From contig CM059622.1 of the NCBI GenBank assembly GCA_030435675.1, positions 7,254,001 to 7,318,000 on the forward strand: a stretch of 64,000 bases of DNA, in the 5' to 3' direction. Shown piece after piece: positions 1 through 12,535 of the stretch. This DNA comes from Steinernema hermaphroditum (lineage: Eukaryota > Nematoda > Chromadorea > Rhabditida > Steinernematidae). The translations under genes were made by a program, and so were the position numbers. How positions within the stretch are numbered: the first letter of the stretch is position 1; every line of letters begins with the position of its first letter. The notes beneath the pieces are model-generated. The model was given only the letters and a program-made list of their open reading frames with translations. It was not told where the DNA came from and did no database searches.

Positions 1-115
1 ACGGAGAGGGCTGTGTCTGGGCGAGGACGACGGTGTATGGTAGCGAAGCGGCGAGTGTTACGGTAAGGGAGAGGAAGGCGAGGAGTAAGAGTTGTCCCAA
101 GTTGGTCGCGCGCAT
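1..115 (-). CDS. First coding exon of a secreted or membrane protein, partial at window edge
   Basis: The minus strand opens with MRATNLGQ, followed by a leucine-rich hydrophobic core and then LAASLPYT, a typical signal peptide with likely cleavage after an Ala around residues 24-33. The frame stays open to position 1, where the window ends, so only 38 residues are visible and the mature protein cannot be identified. The ATG at 115 is preceded by GA and a CAG acceptor (118-120, minus-strand reading GTTTCAG), so the exon starts two bases before the ATG. That suits a spliced-leader acceptor or a 5'UTR intron. It is too short to appear as a long open frame. I am fairly sure of the signal peptide and have no basis for a function. 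Confidence 0.6.
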   Translation of the reverse strand, partial: MRATNLGQLLLLAFLSLTVTLAASLPYTVVLAQTQPSP

Positions 116-120
116 TCCTG

Positions 121-3100
121 AAACGACCGGAAAGTCAATAAGTGGCGGTGCAGACGGATTAGGCGTGCAGGACGCGCGAAAGCCAATTAATCGGAGCGTT
201 GACGTCCCTTGACTGAAGTTCGATTTCGCTGCAGGACCCCATGAAGGAAGTCGTTTAGCACGTGCCATTCGCGTCAGAACAGAGTTTATGGACCCGAAAA
301 GTGGTCCCGCAGGGATTCCCGCCAATGGAGCCAAAACAGACAGAACTTTTGGGGGCCAAAATGCGATTTAGGAGTGCACGCTAGCGTCAATTAGGGTGAG
401 ATTCCCGCAGGGAAGGGGGATTAATCGGAAAACAGCGGAGGGGAACATGTTAGGCGGTGAAAGGGGAGGCGTCTACGGAGGGTCCGCCCGCCGTTAGAAA
501 GTGAGTTTTGACGTTTCGTGGCGGGACCACAAGTGAGCCACCTGAGGACAGGAATGTAACTCGAGGAGATGAATTTAAGGGTGTACGCTAGCTTCTGGGT
601 CCTCCGGGGACATTCGAGAGGGGCGCGGGGGAGGATTGATGACCCAAAGAATAATACATTTAGACAAAATGGGATAAGCGGAGAAGTTCCGAGTCCCACG
701 TCACTGCCTAAGGCGCCTCCCGAATTCGCGCGCACTTCTATGTCTAGGAACTTCGCATTCCAAAACAAGGCGAGGATGTTTTCGGGACGATTACGGTGAT
801 TCACGAGGACTGTGACGGGATTACTGCGTCACGGCCGCTTCCCTGAAGGCGCCAAATTATGCCAAAAAGGACGGCCTCTGGAGCTACTTAGCCACTTCTG
901 ACTGTTTTCGCTTCCGCGCGACACAAAGGAACGTCTGCGCATTCCAGAGGAAGCGCCGCTGACTCACCACCCCGAATAGACAATGGAATGGCTAAGAACA
1001 CTTCCGCCACACTTCGACTCCGAGGAGAATCCCTTTAGAGACCACCCACAGCGGTGCAGCAGAATCTGCACAGGAATGCGGCCGCGACAGGCAGAGATCA
1101 CTTTACAGCGCCTTTACTTCGCAAGGTGCAAGGCAAAAATAACAACAGAAGAATCCCAAAATAGCTTCTTCTGCATTCTTACGGCGGCGACTAGGGTGGA
1201 GAGGGGCGCCCGGAAAGGTCATCGAAGGCGCCAATACCCCGGAGGGACCTCGGAAACATTCGCTTGATTATCGCGCGTGCCAGCGGATAATTGGGGTGAT
1301 CTGGGGTGGCCGAATTGCTCCAAAAATTGCTGTTTGCGATAGTGGTGGAGGAGTTCCAGGAAAGGGCACTTTGCTGAAGAACAAACGATGTTCTGTAGGG
1401 CGCCAGTGGATGAGAAAATGAGGGGATATTTCTCGGTTTTTGGGTTATTGTTGAGATTAAGGGAGTCAGGAGGGGAGCCAAACGGTCCCTGAAGAAGACG
1501 GATCATGGCCAAAAGGAACCCTCAGGGAGCACGAATCTCTAGGCTTGCAGGTCCTGAGCAGAAATGAAGGCGTAATATTTCTGGACGATGTTGATGAGGT
1601 ACCGAAAGATCCTCTCGGGACCGCCATGGAAACAGCAAAAGCGAAAGAAGGAGGCGGAATTTATATGACTTCACGGATGGGTGTCCCGAAGCGAATAATT
1701 TGGAATATTAAACGTTTCTGGAAAACAGGGAGTGACCTTCAGTCCTGCACTCGACGTGATTTGAAACCCTTGAAGGCACACACAGTGCTTCCCTCCTACT
1801 TGGGAGAAACAGAATGTGACATATGAGGAAAACACGCGACATCACGAAAGTGGATTCGTGTTGTTCTTTGGGTGAACGCAGATCTCCGGATTCGGCACTT
1901 CGATGGACATGATCGCCATCACTCTGCTGGCAATTCTAATTGTTTTTGGGCACTAAAAGGATCTAGGAAATGGGAAAAATGTAAGATTTCCTAGTGACTC
2001 TCAAAAATAGCTCAGGGGCACGTTCTAGAATCTCGGCAGAGAAGGAACAGAAGAAGAAATAAAGAAACATTCTGCAATTAAGCGTGCACTTCTGCCGAAA
2101 GTGCAAAGGGGTCAGAGATGGTCTCGCCACGCTCCCCCCGAGACCCTTCCCGCCGGCGAGTGGCGTTTCTCCGCGCGGAAAAAGCGCGCGCGCAGTTTTA
2201 TATTCAGAGGCGCCGCCCACCGACGAAAATATTTCTCCGATCGGAGGCCAAACCTCGAGACGTCACCGACTGTGGGGTGGGAGGGGTACGGTAGGTGACG
2301 AGTCTATTTGTTGCAGGCAATTTCTCTGTTTTCGGAAGACAATGGGTGGGTGGGAGGCATCCAGAGGGTCCCACGCAGAAATGCAGGAAGCGCTGCGTGT
2401 GGGCTGAATTCACCTGGACGAAGAAAGACGACAGCTGTGGAGTCGCGTCACTTTTTGATCGCTTTGGGGCGGAAGGGAAAGGCTCTAATGTGCGGAAGTT
2501 ACGATTCCACAAAACGTCAAGATCCGAAAGAACGATCCTCTAGTGCGGAGTGAGACGTTTCTAGTCCGGCCAGCCCATACCTAACCACGCGGTGGAACAG
2601 TGGTCTTCTTGTCTTAGAGGTTGTTCTTAGATGTGGTCTTCCTGTTTGTAACATCTCAGCAAGAAAAACAGGAACAGAAAAATAAAGTGTCTAATGGCGG
2701 CTTAGAAAACGGAGAGGAAAACAGTGTCTGAGAGCTACTTGTCACCCTTTAGTGCCTGTCTCCTACAGTACCCATCGTGGGGAGCCCACTGTTGTGCGTG
2801 CAATCTCTTCCTCATTTAGCCGCGCTCCTATAAATAGCGCCGTGACCGCCTTGGGCACTTTGCAGTCGTCTTTCATTAAATAGGGCAACATCTCTCGTTC
2901 TCCCGCCCTCTCAACCTCCTCGCGGCGAGACCTCGTGGGTCATAAAGTGACGTTTGCGCACGTCTTTCCACGGTCGGCGACTCTCAAATGTCACTTCGTT
3001 TCGTGCGAAAACCTTGATTTGCTTTTGGGGGCAACCTTTTTGGAATGTTTTGAAGAAGGAGGTTCTGTTTAGAGAAGATAGATCACCCCAGGCCGGAATA

Positions 3101-6100
3101 TATCATTTTCGAGGAGGCGACAAAAGATCGAAACGTCCCGAAGGACGCGGAAAAAGAAGAAAACGGAGAAGAAAGATGGGATTTACTAGGAAGAGGTTTT
3201 TGGGGCCAAAAGGAGGCAGAAATAGAAGCGTCCGTCAAGATTGATTCGGTCTGTCCTTTGCCGGGAAGGATTATTGCTTCATGTTGCTTCGCTTGGAAGA
3301 ACTCCAGAAAAGAGAGACTTCTGCAAACCAAAACAAGGCTGCACTATTCGTCTCGTCTAAACAAGTCTTCCGAACCCTCTCGAATCGAGCTTTCCTGAAA
3401 TTCGAACCCTCCGTAAAGTCTGCGATTAGTTCCGATTTTCGTTTCCCAGTTGTCTTTGGGTCGACCGAATCCTAGTCGTGCACAAAACACTCCCGGTGAT
3501 TTATGCCCAGCTGCCGGGTAAGCCCTATGATGAGGAAGTGGAAGTTCAAAAAGCGGTTTGCAGCCGACTCCTGAGGTTAGAGGGCTCCTGAATTGAGGCT
3601 TTCTGAAATTCGAACCGTCCGTAAAACTGGACAGAGGACAGAACGGGTCTTCTTCAAAGCGCTTTTGTTTCAAATCAATTAAAAATTCGATTAATTCAAT
3701 CGCGACGCTTTCTTCTACTCGTCCTAGTACTACTTATCAGCGAAGATCAGAAAATGAGAACGCGTGGAAGCGAAGTGAAGATGCACATCAACCGCTAATT
3801 AGTGGAGTTAGAGTCGTCCTAGAAGAACGGTCATCTAATCAACGGAAGGGCAGATGAGTAGCGGTCTGCTTGAGGAATGCATTGGACCGTGGCAAGAACT
3901 TCAGAAAAGAGTGGGGAAATAGCCCGTTTAAAGGGCCCTTTATAGGACTGTTCCATTAAAATCAACAAATCATACACCTTCAATCAACTCTCCCTGGGCC
4001 TTCCTGCTCTGTATCACTCCCACCGTCGCCTAATCTGTGTTTTCCCTAATGGATGCCGCCTCCAAAACACCCGAAAGCGAAATTTTGAGCGTTCATAAAA
4101 GTGGAAAAGGCGACGACATAAATAATTCAGCTTGAGATCGCGACATCGGTCTTCCTCATTCATCCACTCCCTCCACAAATCATCGTTGGGGGTCGCCTGT
4201 GGCACCACTTGTGTTCTCTACAGTAGAAGTTTCGGGGAAACACATAAATCCGGTGACATCACTCTGTAATTGACCAGCCCTTTCCCACGCATTTTGTTCT
4301 GATTGATCCCATGAACAGAGAAAACTAGCTAATCGTCTTGGCGACCTCTCGCACACCTGATGGCTTTGCACTTTCCCAAAAAACAATCAAAGCACTTTTC
4401 GTTCCAAACAGCAAACGGAAATCTGTGATCTCCAGGGGCTTCTGCTTCGAGACAGAAAAACGTCATTCTTGGTGTGTTTTCATATTTTTTGGAAAAGCGA
4501 TTTGCTGGAACCAGGGCGACGGGCTTGTCACTCATCCTGAGCGCCCAATATGCAGCCAGAACCGACTGCAGCCACCCACAACGGAGCCCCTCTTCGCCCC
4601 GGGGAACCTCGTTAGGAGTGTCCGAAATGGAGCCTCGTTGTTTATGAATTGCTCAAAAGTTCGAACGGTCGTTTATGGATTGTTTTCGGCGTTAATTTTT
4701 GATGGAAAACGCGAAGACGATGTTGCACTTTCTGGAAAAGGAGGTGATTAAGTCCGTCAGGGAGGCATTAGACCGTAATGGAAGGGGCTAGGGACATTCC
4801 ACTGAAATGACGTCGAAGGAAAGTGTTTATTTGTTTGTAGGAAGTGACCGAAAGTGGCGCGGAAGGGTGACGGGATTGGATTAGGGGGGAATGCATGTGC
4901 CCGAAAAGTGTAAATAAAGCACCGAAAGTGGACATGAGAGAAACATTCCCGACGCGAGAAAGAGGCGCGAATCTCCTGAATAGAGGGAAGACTGTTCAGT
5001 GAATAGCCATAGACCTCTAGAACACGATGACTGCTCAGAGGAAAAGGCTGCATTGGCGTTGCATTTTTGTAGGCACTTTGGAGGTCTGTTTTTGATTCGC
5101 TTTTGTATTTTTGACTCAGTGTTGTTTTCGCCGTTTGTAACTCGGCGATGACGGAAGAGAAAAAATGATCGTTTCCAAGTTTTCAGGCGCTTTCTGAAAA
5201 GGAAGTTCGCTCGCCTCCGCCATAATGAATGTCCACATCGTGAATATTTCATACACTCGTTAGCCTCGCATTTCAATTTGGTCAGCCATGAATAAATAAC
5301 TCGTTTCTAAAGGCTAGGAATGCGGATTTCGCAGATGGGAGATCGTCTCGGTCCTCCATGGAAAGCACGTTGTTTGACGGCTATCCACAAAAAAATGAAT
5401 CAGAACTCTCCCAGAAAAGTCAAGAAACGGCGTCAATCTTCACACCCGCCTCCGCCTCATTTCCGCATTAAGCGTCAGCAGCTTGCGTAGTGCGATGGCG
5501 TCTGTATCATTTTACTAATCCGTCCCAATAACGACTCCAGAAATATGACTCAGCGACAGAGAACCGTGAGACCAATAAGCGGCCAGTGGGAACATAGTGG
5601 GCGAACAGTCACTTTCCGATGAAAATATGTAGGTTGCTCAAAGTTCTAGAGGCTTTCAGATGTCTTGGGCGTCAGTGAACAAAGGAAGACTGAGAATGAC
5701 GAAAAGAAAAAACGGAGAAATATCTCCCGTAGAGACGATCTTCGACCTCGTCCAATTTGAGGGTTCTCGAAAGCCCTAATATCATTCGGATACCTTATTT
5801 ACCTCGTTATTTACGTGAAAGTATTAAGCAGCGCCACAAACTCGATTAGCTTTTTTTGGAATAGACACTTGGTTTAAATGAAAACCAGGAGATATCAGTG
5901 CATTTATGAAAAGAAAAAGCTCAAAATACTCAAAACAAAATAGCTGGCGACGCTAATTTACTCAAAAAACATTCGGCGATGACCTCGAGGCCTTGATACT
6001 GATCTTAGGATTTGTCTCCACTGTTCTCACGGATTCAGAGTGCACAAAGCTGCACTTCAGGGTCACTTAGTCACACTGAATACATATAATATAGCCTAAA

Positions 6101-8827
6101 GACTTCGTTTTGCGTCAGAGACTCAAATTGACTTCTTTCTTGAGAGCCACGTGAAAGACGAGAACAATACACATGTTCTTTTCCATCGAAACGATCGTGG
6201 ATCGACGGAAGAAATAGCAGATAATTGCAGATGTGAGTCACACGGAGACAGCGTGCTCTGATTCTGATCGCCTATTTTCAGAGTAACAGTTCAAAGCTCA
6301 AATGTGGAAGCTTCCCGGAAGGCTTACTGCAATCGCGTTTCATCCCATCCGGAAGTTCTAAAGTCCGCGTCTAATCGAATCAGGTTCGGAAACGTCTCGT
6401 GCCCATCATCCTGGAAACTTTTCCGCCTCCGATCGGACTGCTGAGTGCACTCTTAATTGATCACAGAAGTCCTTAATTCGGCCAATCAACTCTGAACTCG
6501 GAGGTGGCCTTCTGCACTTCAGATGGATTGAGTCACAAGTACAGTACTCCTCTTGGAACGAAAGTGGCATTTAGAAGTTGACCACAATTGGTCAATCAGA
6601 AATAAATCCATTTCCGGACTGCGCTCTAATGTAATCGCAACTTGGATGTCCGCAGAGGGGCCAGTGAGTGGGCGACCGAGCGATTTGTAGCGTCTCAGTG
6701 CAAATTTGACTAATAAAGCGAGCGGACGAGTAGAGTTCACTCTTCCAAAACTCATTCACACGCAGGAAGTGGGAAGAGGCGTCGAGTTATCTTCAAGATG
6801 GCACGTGGACCAGGGCCGCAATAGATGTGTCCCCAAGGCGCCCTCTTGTAGTTTATGGTCCGATTATATGATTAATCTCCTGCTAGAACAGCTGCTAGCT
6901 CAGATCAGGGATAGATCAGAAACAAAAATCTCATTTGGGAAAAGTCCACTTCCCCTATTACCGTAATTGGGCGTAAACTGTTTTTAGTGCTCCGGACGAA
7001 GTGCGTAAATAGAGCGGAAGGGGAACAGTGTTTCTCTGACTTTGCGGAAGAGAGAGTGCGTCACCGAGAGAGACGCACAAACCGACCGTTGCTTTGGATC
7101 GCAAACATCGTTCTGCAGAGAAAGAGTACAAGTAGGGGGTTCCTCTCGATTGCGTGAAAGTCGTGGGTTGGAAGGGTACGGTAGCTGTTACGTAAAACAG
7201 TAATTGTGTTAGTGATGAGAATTTAGGTGAAGCCAGTGATTAAATTGGGTATTTACATTCATTAATCGTGAGTAATTATTTGAGTGATGTGATTGCCGTT
7301 TCCATGTATAGTGATCTAAGATCTCGTGGATTTACCTAATTCGTGTGGACCAATATGTCACCACTCGAGTCCCCAATGTACTCTCGGTATAAATCTGCCG
7401 TTTATGAGAACTCATCCTCAACATTAGGCCAAACGAGCTCATTGCAGTGACAAGCAAGGTGGCCCTCCAACATGTTCAGCTTCTTTGCACCGGTGGAAAC
7501 CAAAAACCTCACGGGGGCGCGAACTTTCATTCATCTCCCCGTCAATCAGCCGAGGGCCAAAAGCCGAAAACATGCATGCCGCGTAGAGACATTAACCGCG
7601 CTTGCGTCAGAGCTCTTCGATCATCTGAGCGCGTCAGCCTTTAGCAAGAAGAGGGTCACAAGAAGGTCGAGGGAAGGAAACTTTTTGACCCCGTCAGACT
7701 CGAAGAAACTAATGAAGAAGCCAGGGAAGGCCAAAATCCAGATGGAATTTAATTTTGAGTGCTTTGTTTGGACAACCCGGATCGTAAAGGGACCGAAGTG
7801 GAACGGCGCCGCGTGGTTCCTAGTGCGTATTCACTAGGGCCCTCGGTTAAATACATTTCTCATTGGGCACACAACATTAAATTAGGTCGGCCGGTGCACT
7901 TTGAATCAACAAAACAGAGGAACGGTAGACCTCAGTAGTATTGGGACCTAGGGGACCAACGGAATCGGCCTCTATCCCAAATCACCTGCTCCGGATAGTC
8001 GGAAAGACATCTGTCCAATGAATGTCAAATGTGGAATTCACTTACATCATGGGTGCCGTGTCGAAAACAAACAGAAAAGGGCGCACCTTGCATTTGAGCG
8101 CTTTAGGTCCTAGGCATGAGGGAGCGAATGTATGGGAAAATCTGCAAGAAACATGTGGAAGTGTACAGAAACCAGGTTGACCAGCGTTCTGAAAATCACC
8201 TGAAAATGGAAGGGTTGCTCACTAAATCACGATGGAAGGCGATTCGATCATTGACCACAGGTAGGCCTCCAAAAGTGAACGTTAACCCCGTAAAAAACGT
8301 AAAAAGGGCACCTGTACACCTGATCACGTTTCGAAGATTGGCACAGTCAGGTGTGTCAAGCCTATCTGTGGGTCAATTTTCAGAACCGAGGCGGTCACTT
8401 CGGAATGTTCCCAAGAATTCTTCGGCAAGAATTCAACAATCCACTGAATCTCTCTCCACAATCTGTTCAGTAGTTCAATAACAACTATCACAAAAATGCA
8501 CTAAAATGCCAAGAAAATAGAAAAATCGCAAAAGATTCCGCATAAAAAAGTCGGTGTCAAGGTACTATAGTCGCCGTAAAATGGGCTCAGGACAACTCAT
8601 ACCACGACAGCTCATAGCGGTGTGGCAACGATTGCGCGGAATACACGTACTAGACTTAGGCTGGTCTTAGACGCTGGCTAGATATTTAAGACTTTTATCT
8701 AGATATTTAGGGGTCCCTTTCTCGTCTCACCCTACGCACTTTTCCATGACTGATTTGTTGTGTTCACCTTCGGTGTCCACTGTACGTATCGCCTGAGCGT
8801 AAATCAAGTAAATGAAATTATGCTGTG
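121..8827. other. Gene-poor interval, no supported gene
   Basis: About 8.7 kb without a recognisable protein, RNA or repeat family. Open frames here (for example 1545-1826, 7472-7837 and 8116-8481, all plus) lack family motifs and convincing exon neighbours. Two places share a short motif, a G-rich run ending in GGGTACGGTAG (near 2275-2293 and 7165-7184). A TATA-like TATAAATAG lies near 2829. An intron-like GTGAGT...TTTTCAG segment sits near 6234-6282, but the flanks are closed in all frames. It may hold regulatory DNA for the minus-strand gene leaving the left edge. Confidence 0.5.
2829..2837. promoter_or_regulatory. TATA-box-like site TATAAATAG
   Basis: TATAAATAG stands alone in a GC-rich stretch and could be a core promoter. 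No coding exon could be attached downstream on the plus strand. The site is nearly symmetrical, so the direction is open. Confidence 0.25.
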
Positions 8828-9960
8828 TACAGGGTGTTCAGAAAGTTCTGTGAAATGAAAAATGGGATTTTTGTGCAAGAGAACGCATGTAAATCGGGAA
8901 ACAAACTATACTACCGTATTCAGCACGCCAAATTACCTACGTATAATATGATATTGCTCGAAGTGGCCATATTTGGCGTCGACACAGGGCTGAAGCTGCT
9001 TTTTGAAAATTAACCCGAGGCGCATTAGATTCTTAGATTCGTACCTGTGAATTTTATGCGATCCAGAAGGACGAGCCCTGTAGTCTTGACAGCGTATGTA
9101 TTTAGTATGATTTATTAAGCGATTGTTTTTTGGTCTGGCGCGGATATTGCTCGTTCATTGGTTTAGTGCTCACTTTTGCTTTTAACGTTTCAGACTCATA
9201 GGACTGTGGATCGCACACCAGCTACGAAGCAAACGTGTATGGAGCAAAATAACCGATCCCGATGGCCGTGAATTACGGAACAAGAAAAAGATTATGCCTC
9301 TGACCGATGCCTATCTCACGGAGCACAACATTCCTCGTGATCAACCTCGGGTTCAGGAAATGGCACAACAAGAGGGCACTTGTATTCTTTACCTGCCGCC
9401 GTACCACGACTTTATTTGGTGAATCAAAGGCATTTCGCCTTGCACGACACCGAAAATAGACAAACAGAGGATGTCTGGCAGACGGCTTCATCCCTGGCGT
9501 GGCGTAAATGACGAACCGGTGGGTGGCGGCGCGAATCTGATGGTCCGTGGTCCGGGAGTTGCGTCTTCGATGGTGTTGGCGTCCTCAGAGCGTCGGCGTA
9601 CCATCGTCAGCGTACCGTTGTCCGTTAAACCCAATTGAACGGATTTGGGCTTTTGATGAAGGCAGATGTGAGGATGTGGGCCGGAAGCGGGCTTATCATG
9701 GTCTTTGTTGTAGTTATTTGCGCGTTTGGATAACTCAGAAATTACAGCCACTTGGTTTCAGCATGCGTTGAAAGAGAAAGAAATATATCGCGAATATGAT
9801 GCAACGTTGGTTCCCTAACAAGCAGCGCGAGAACTCAGAAAAAGCGACTCTGATAGCACTGGCAGTGATGAACAACTCGCGTGCAGTACTGCTGTATGTT
9901 GCTCAATTGACTTGGCCCGACAGTCTGTTTTATAAAACACAAGTGACCCCAGACAACGCA
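8828..9960 (+). mobile_element. Decayed IS630/Tc1-type transposon, split by a family A copy
   Basis: A TA dinucleotide (8828-8829) is followed by CAGGGTGTTCAGAAAGTTC, the kind of terminus seen in Tc1/mariner-superfamily elements. Downstream, frames from about 9286 read ...VQEMAQQEG..ILYLPPY, and from about 9611 CPLNPIERIW. Put back together across the inserted repeat at 9411-9606 this gives LPPYRCPLNPIERIW, the C-terminal catalytic block of IS630-type transposases. Farther on, a frame reads DSDSTGSDEQ, like the acidic tails of these proteins. Frameshifts and stops show it is dead. I did not find the right terminus, so the end coordinate is approximate. Confidence 0.6.
9411..9606 (-). repeat. 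Family A retroposon-like repeat, truncated copy A1
   Basis: This copy carries the shared 3' part of family A (reverse complement of ...GGTGTCGTGCAAGGCG...CCTTTGATTCA...) and lacks the 5' part. It sits inside a transposase relic between the codons for LPPY and LNPIE. CGTACC occurs at both junctions and may be the target duplication, although the right junction also has about 12 bases of filler. 5' truncation fits target-primed reverse transcription. Confidence 0.7.
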
Positions 9961-11237
9961 GACGAGCAATAGGAGATAATTGGCTCTAGAACCATGTTAT
10001 ACTCTATGCACATGTCTAAAGAAAAGATAAAGTGGCAGATATCTTCGCTTCTAGGCCGAAAAAAAATCTGAAGAGGTGGAACAGAACATGCTCGCTTCGG
10101 CTTTATAAGCAAATAGCAAAAAACGACCAAAAGCACTTTTGGGCGGCCAAAGAACAGCGGCCAAAAGTCTACTTGTCTAGACATGTCTGGAGAAAGCCGC
10201 GGTTTCTCGACGCTACCACGAAAACAGCGCTCGCTATCTGTGTGGCTATGTTTCTTTTGTTTGGCGGTGGTCTCACGTCTCATACCGCATCATACATTTA
10301 ACAGCTTTTTTAAGTTTTTTTTTCTTTTTTGCAAAGGTGTGGCTGCACGCTCCTTGCTATGCTTTCGGTCGCAACGTCTAATAAGTTCTACTTAGGCTAG
10401 TAGCTTCAGGCGCTTTGCAGCATGGTCTTCTGTCTATACATGACCTTCGGGCTGGCATTAAATCAATAGGCTTAGGTTTAAGCTGGAGCCTAAGCCACGC
10501 CTGGTTGTTAGGCCGCACGCAAAATGAATATGGGGCACGTTTCGCTCGCCCACAACCACAGGTATCTACATTCGAAAAAACCCGTCCAGAACCACCGTTT
10601 TCTGCGCGCTCCTCATCGTTTTTCACGCTGGGCTTAGGCTCATGCCTATGGATTTTAAGCGAGCCCTGTAGTCTTGGCAACCTATGATGTAGAATTCAGT
10701 TGGCCTTTTTCCCAGACATGTCTAGACACTTAGACTTTTTGGCCGCCCGAAAATACTTTTTGCTAATAGAGCCCTCGATTTTACGAGAACTGAACTCATG
10801 AAGGGAGGCGACGACACTAGGACCGGGCCGGAGATACTAAAGCCGCGAGGGAAGTGGTCAGCTGAGTGGCGCGGCAACTTATCGCGTCGGAATCGGAGCG
10901 TGCAAGTGGCCGATTCGCCGTCAAAACGGGGCAAATTTTGAGAATTATCCGCCTCGATTAGCGCAGATCGGAATGTTTTGCGTGAAGTGGCGCGACTTCT
11001 GCGGGATCTCGGTGGCGGAGGCGACGGACCGTGGAAGGGGAACTAATAGGTGGAGGTCACAAGAAGGGATAGATGGACTACTTCCTGGAGTCGTCGACAA
11101 CACCGAGGAAACTCGGGGTCTTACTGCACCCAGGGGAGTCGTTTTAGTCTTTTTTTTCAAGTGGCGAGTTGTGCTGTGGGTTTAGTTTGTCTTGCAGTAC
11201 CCTGCCTGAGCCAACCCTTCATTTCCGTTACCTTCGA
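9961..11237. repeat. Repeat-rich interval with an inverted-repeat pair
   Basis: Two arms of about 50 bp face each other. The left (about 10136-10190) reads GGGCGGCCAA...TCTAGACATGTCTGG and the right (10712 to about 10764) is its imperfect complement, with one extra duplicated segment in the left arm. They enclose about 520 bp containing a T-rich run (10308-10330) and no gene. A 17-bp direct repeat CGAGCCCTGTAGTCTTG occurs at 9072 and 10660. It may be a decayed DNA transposon. No transposase or target duplication is visible, and the rest of the interval shows noth­ing identifiable. Confidence 0.4.
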
Positions 11238-11563
11238 GTTTACGAGTTTATTTCGTGAATCAAAGGCTTACGCCTTGCACGACACCGGAGGCTTTTGAGC
11301 TCGCATCTTCTTCGGAGAGATGAGTTCGTGGTCCGGTAATTGCGTCTTCGGTGGTCCTCAGAGCGTCGGCGACCTTCAGGGTGACATCTCACGCAGCCGG
11401 ATTCCTGGCTTCGGACATCTTGTTGTCAGCGGTGGTGGGACTACGGCTTCCGGGTGTCCCAATTCCCTCTGGAAGCCGGAAAACTCACAACTGCCACAGG
11501 GTTTACCATCAGACCAACCGGACACTCGGAGAGCGACCGTAGGGACCGACCGCTCGCCGACTG
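11238..11563 (-). repeat. Family A retroposon-like repeat, copy A2
   Basis: Reads in from a CGAGTTTACGAGTTTATTTC tail and ends at the 5' head (complement of GGCGAGCGGTCGGTCCC). It is shortened internally relative to copy A3. Its 5' end abuts the last readable exon of the MATH-BTB gene relic at 11564, so it forms that gene's 3' breakpoint. No convincing target duplication was seen. Confidence 0.75.
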
Positions 11564-12478
11564 GCGAGTTTGATGGCTTCGGTCGAGGAGACGCCCTCGA
11601 TCCCATTCTTCAGGGCCTCCTCACAGCGAGCGATGACCTTCCGACAGCCATAGAAATCTCCCATTGGAGAAGGACATGCACGGAGTACCCTGAAACACTG
11701 GAAGTTATGACTAGAACGAACGAGTGCAACCTACTTGTGCTTTCGTTATCGAGATCGTGAATAATCGCAAGGAAGTGGAGGAAATGGGACGAGTCGAAGT
11801 CGCACGCTGAGTATGATCCGGTGATCTTCTCGTTGAAGTCCGAGTTGAACATAGCGCGAAAGTACCCAGACTCCAGACTAAGCACCTGAATAGAGATCTA
11901 CCCTTGTTACACCTTCCAGGAAAAACGGTGTACCGATCTAGAGAGCCATATGACCTCTTTCCCCATGTCCTCATCTTCAACAACAACGGCGACAGCGTCC
12001 GAGGAGTCCCGAATCAGTTGGTTCTTCTCGTTTGATATGTCGATGATAGTTACTCTGAAGGCGACCATGAAGACGCAAATACGCAGCGACAACTCACTCT
12101 AGATGAGAGATATTCACTTCTAAGTTCAGTTCTGTGGTGGGGAACTTCAATACATCTGAAGACATGTCCCCAAGAGTAAACTTGAAGCATTTCGTACGCT
12201 TAGAACTGCCAAAGCTGCTGAACGAGTCAGCCCACTAAACATAAAATGGGATTACTGATAAATGAGTATTAAATGAGTCACTTACAAACCGAGAAACGCG
12301 TTTGTTAGGATCGTTTTGCCAAATGGAGATGTTCCCCTTGGCGACGCACTTCCATAGAATCGTGTCTTCATAGGGGTTCTTGGGTGCGCACATGAAGTGA
12401 ATGTTCCTGACAACTTCCTTCTGATCGTCGCTATTCGCGTCAAAAAGTGAGCACCCGCTCCCACTAATCAGGACCGGT
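11564..12478 (-). pseudogene. MATH-BTB (bath-like) gene fragment, broken at both ends
   Basis: Five minus-strand exons join cleanly: from about 12478 to 12286, 12234-12098, 12054-11913, 11885-11735 and 11689-11564, with introns of 28-49 nt and normal GT/AG sites. Translation gives part of a MATH domain (LWKCVAKGNISIW, then CFKFTLGDM and VTIIDISNEKNQ). A BTB domain follows: DAVAVVVEDED, VLSLESGYFRAMFNSDF, HFLHFLAIIHDLD, GDFYGCRKVIARCEEAL. These proteins are substrate adaptors of cullin-3 ubiquitin ligases and are expanded in nematodes. Three defects argue for a relic: no start region (a Tc3-like fragment begins there), a one-base deletion between VHVLLQ and GDFYG, and a 3' end replaced by repeat A2. 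Splice sites are intact, so the loss may be recent. Confidence 0.75.
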
Positions 12479-12485
12479 GTAAACG

Positions 12486-12535
12486 GTGGCCGTGGCCGTG
12501 GCCGTGGCTGGCCGTGGCCACGGTCACGGCCACAA
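12486..12535 (+). repeat. GTGGCC hexanucleotide microsatellite
   Basis: Several GTGGCC units are followed by a partly inverted run (GGCCACGGTCACGGCCAC). It lies exactly between the MATH-BTB relic and the transposase fragment, where a Tc3-like transposase would encode a QHDNA-type catalytic segment, so it replaces the upstream part of that frame. Confidence 0.8.

Noticed and set aside
6234..6282. Coding intron with GTGAGT and TTTTCAG
   Set aside because: All three frames on its flanks are closed, so it cannot join coding exons; a non-coding transcript remains possible.
11320..11760. 146-codon plus-strand frame as a protein gene
   Set aside because: It is mostly repeat A2 read in one frame, and then runs antisense through the MATH-BTB relic.
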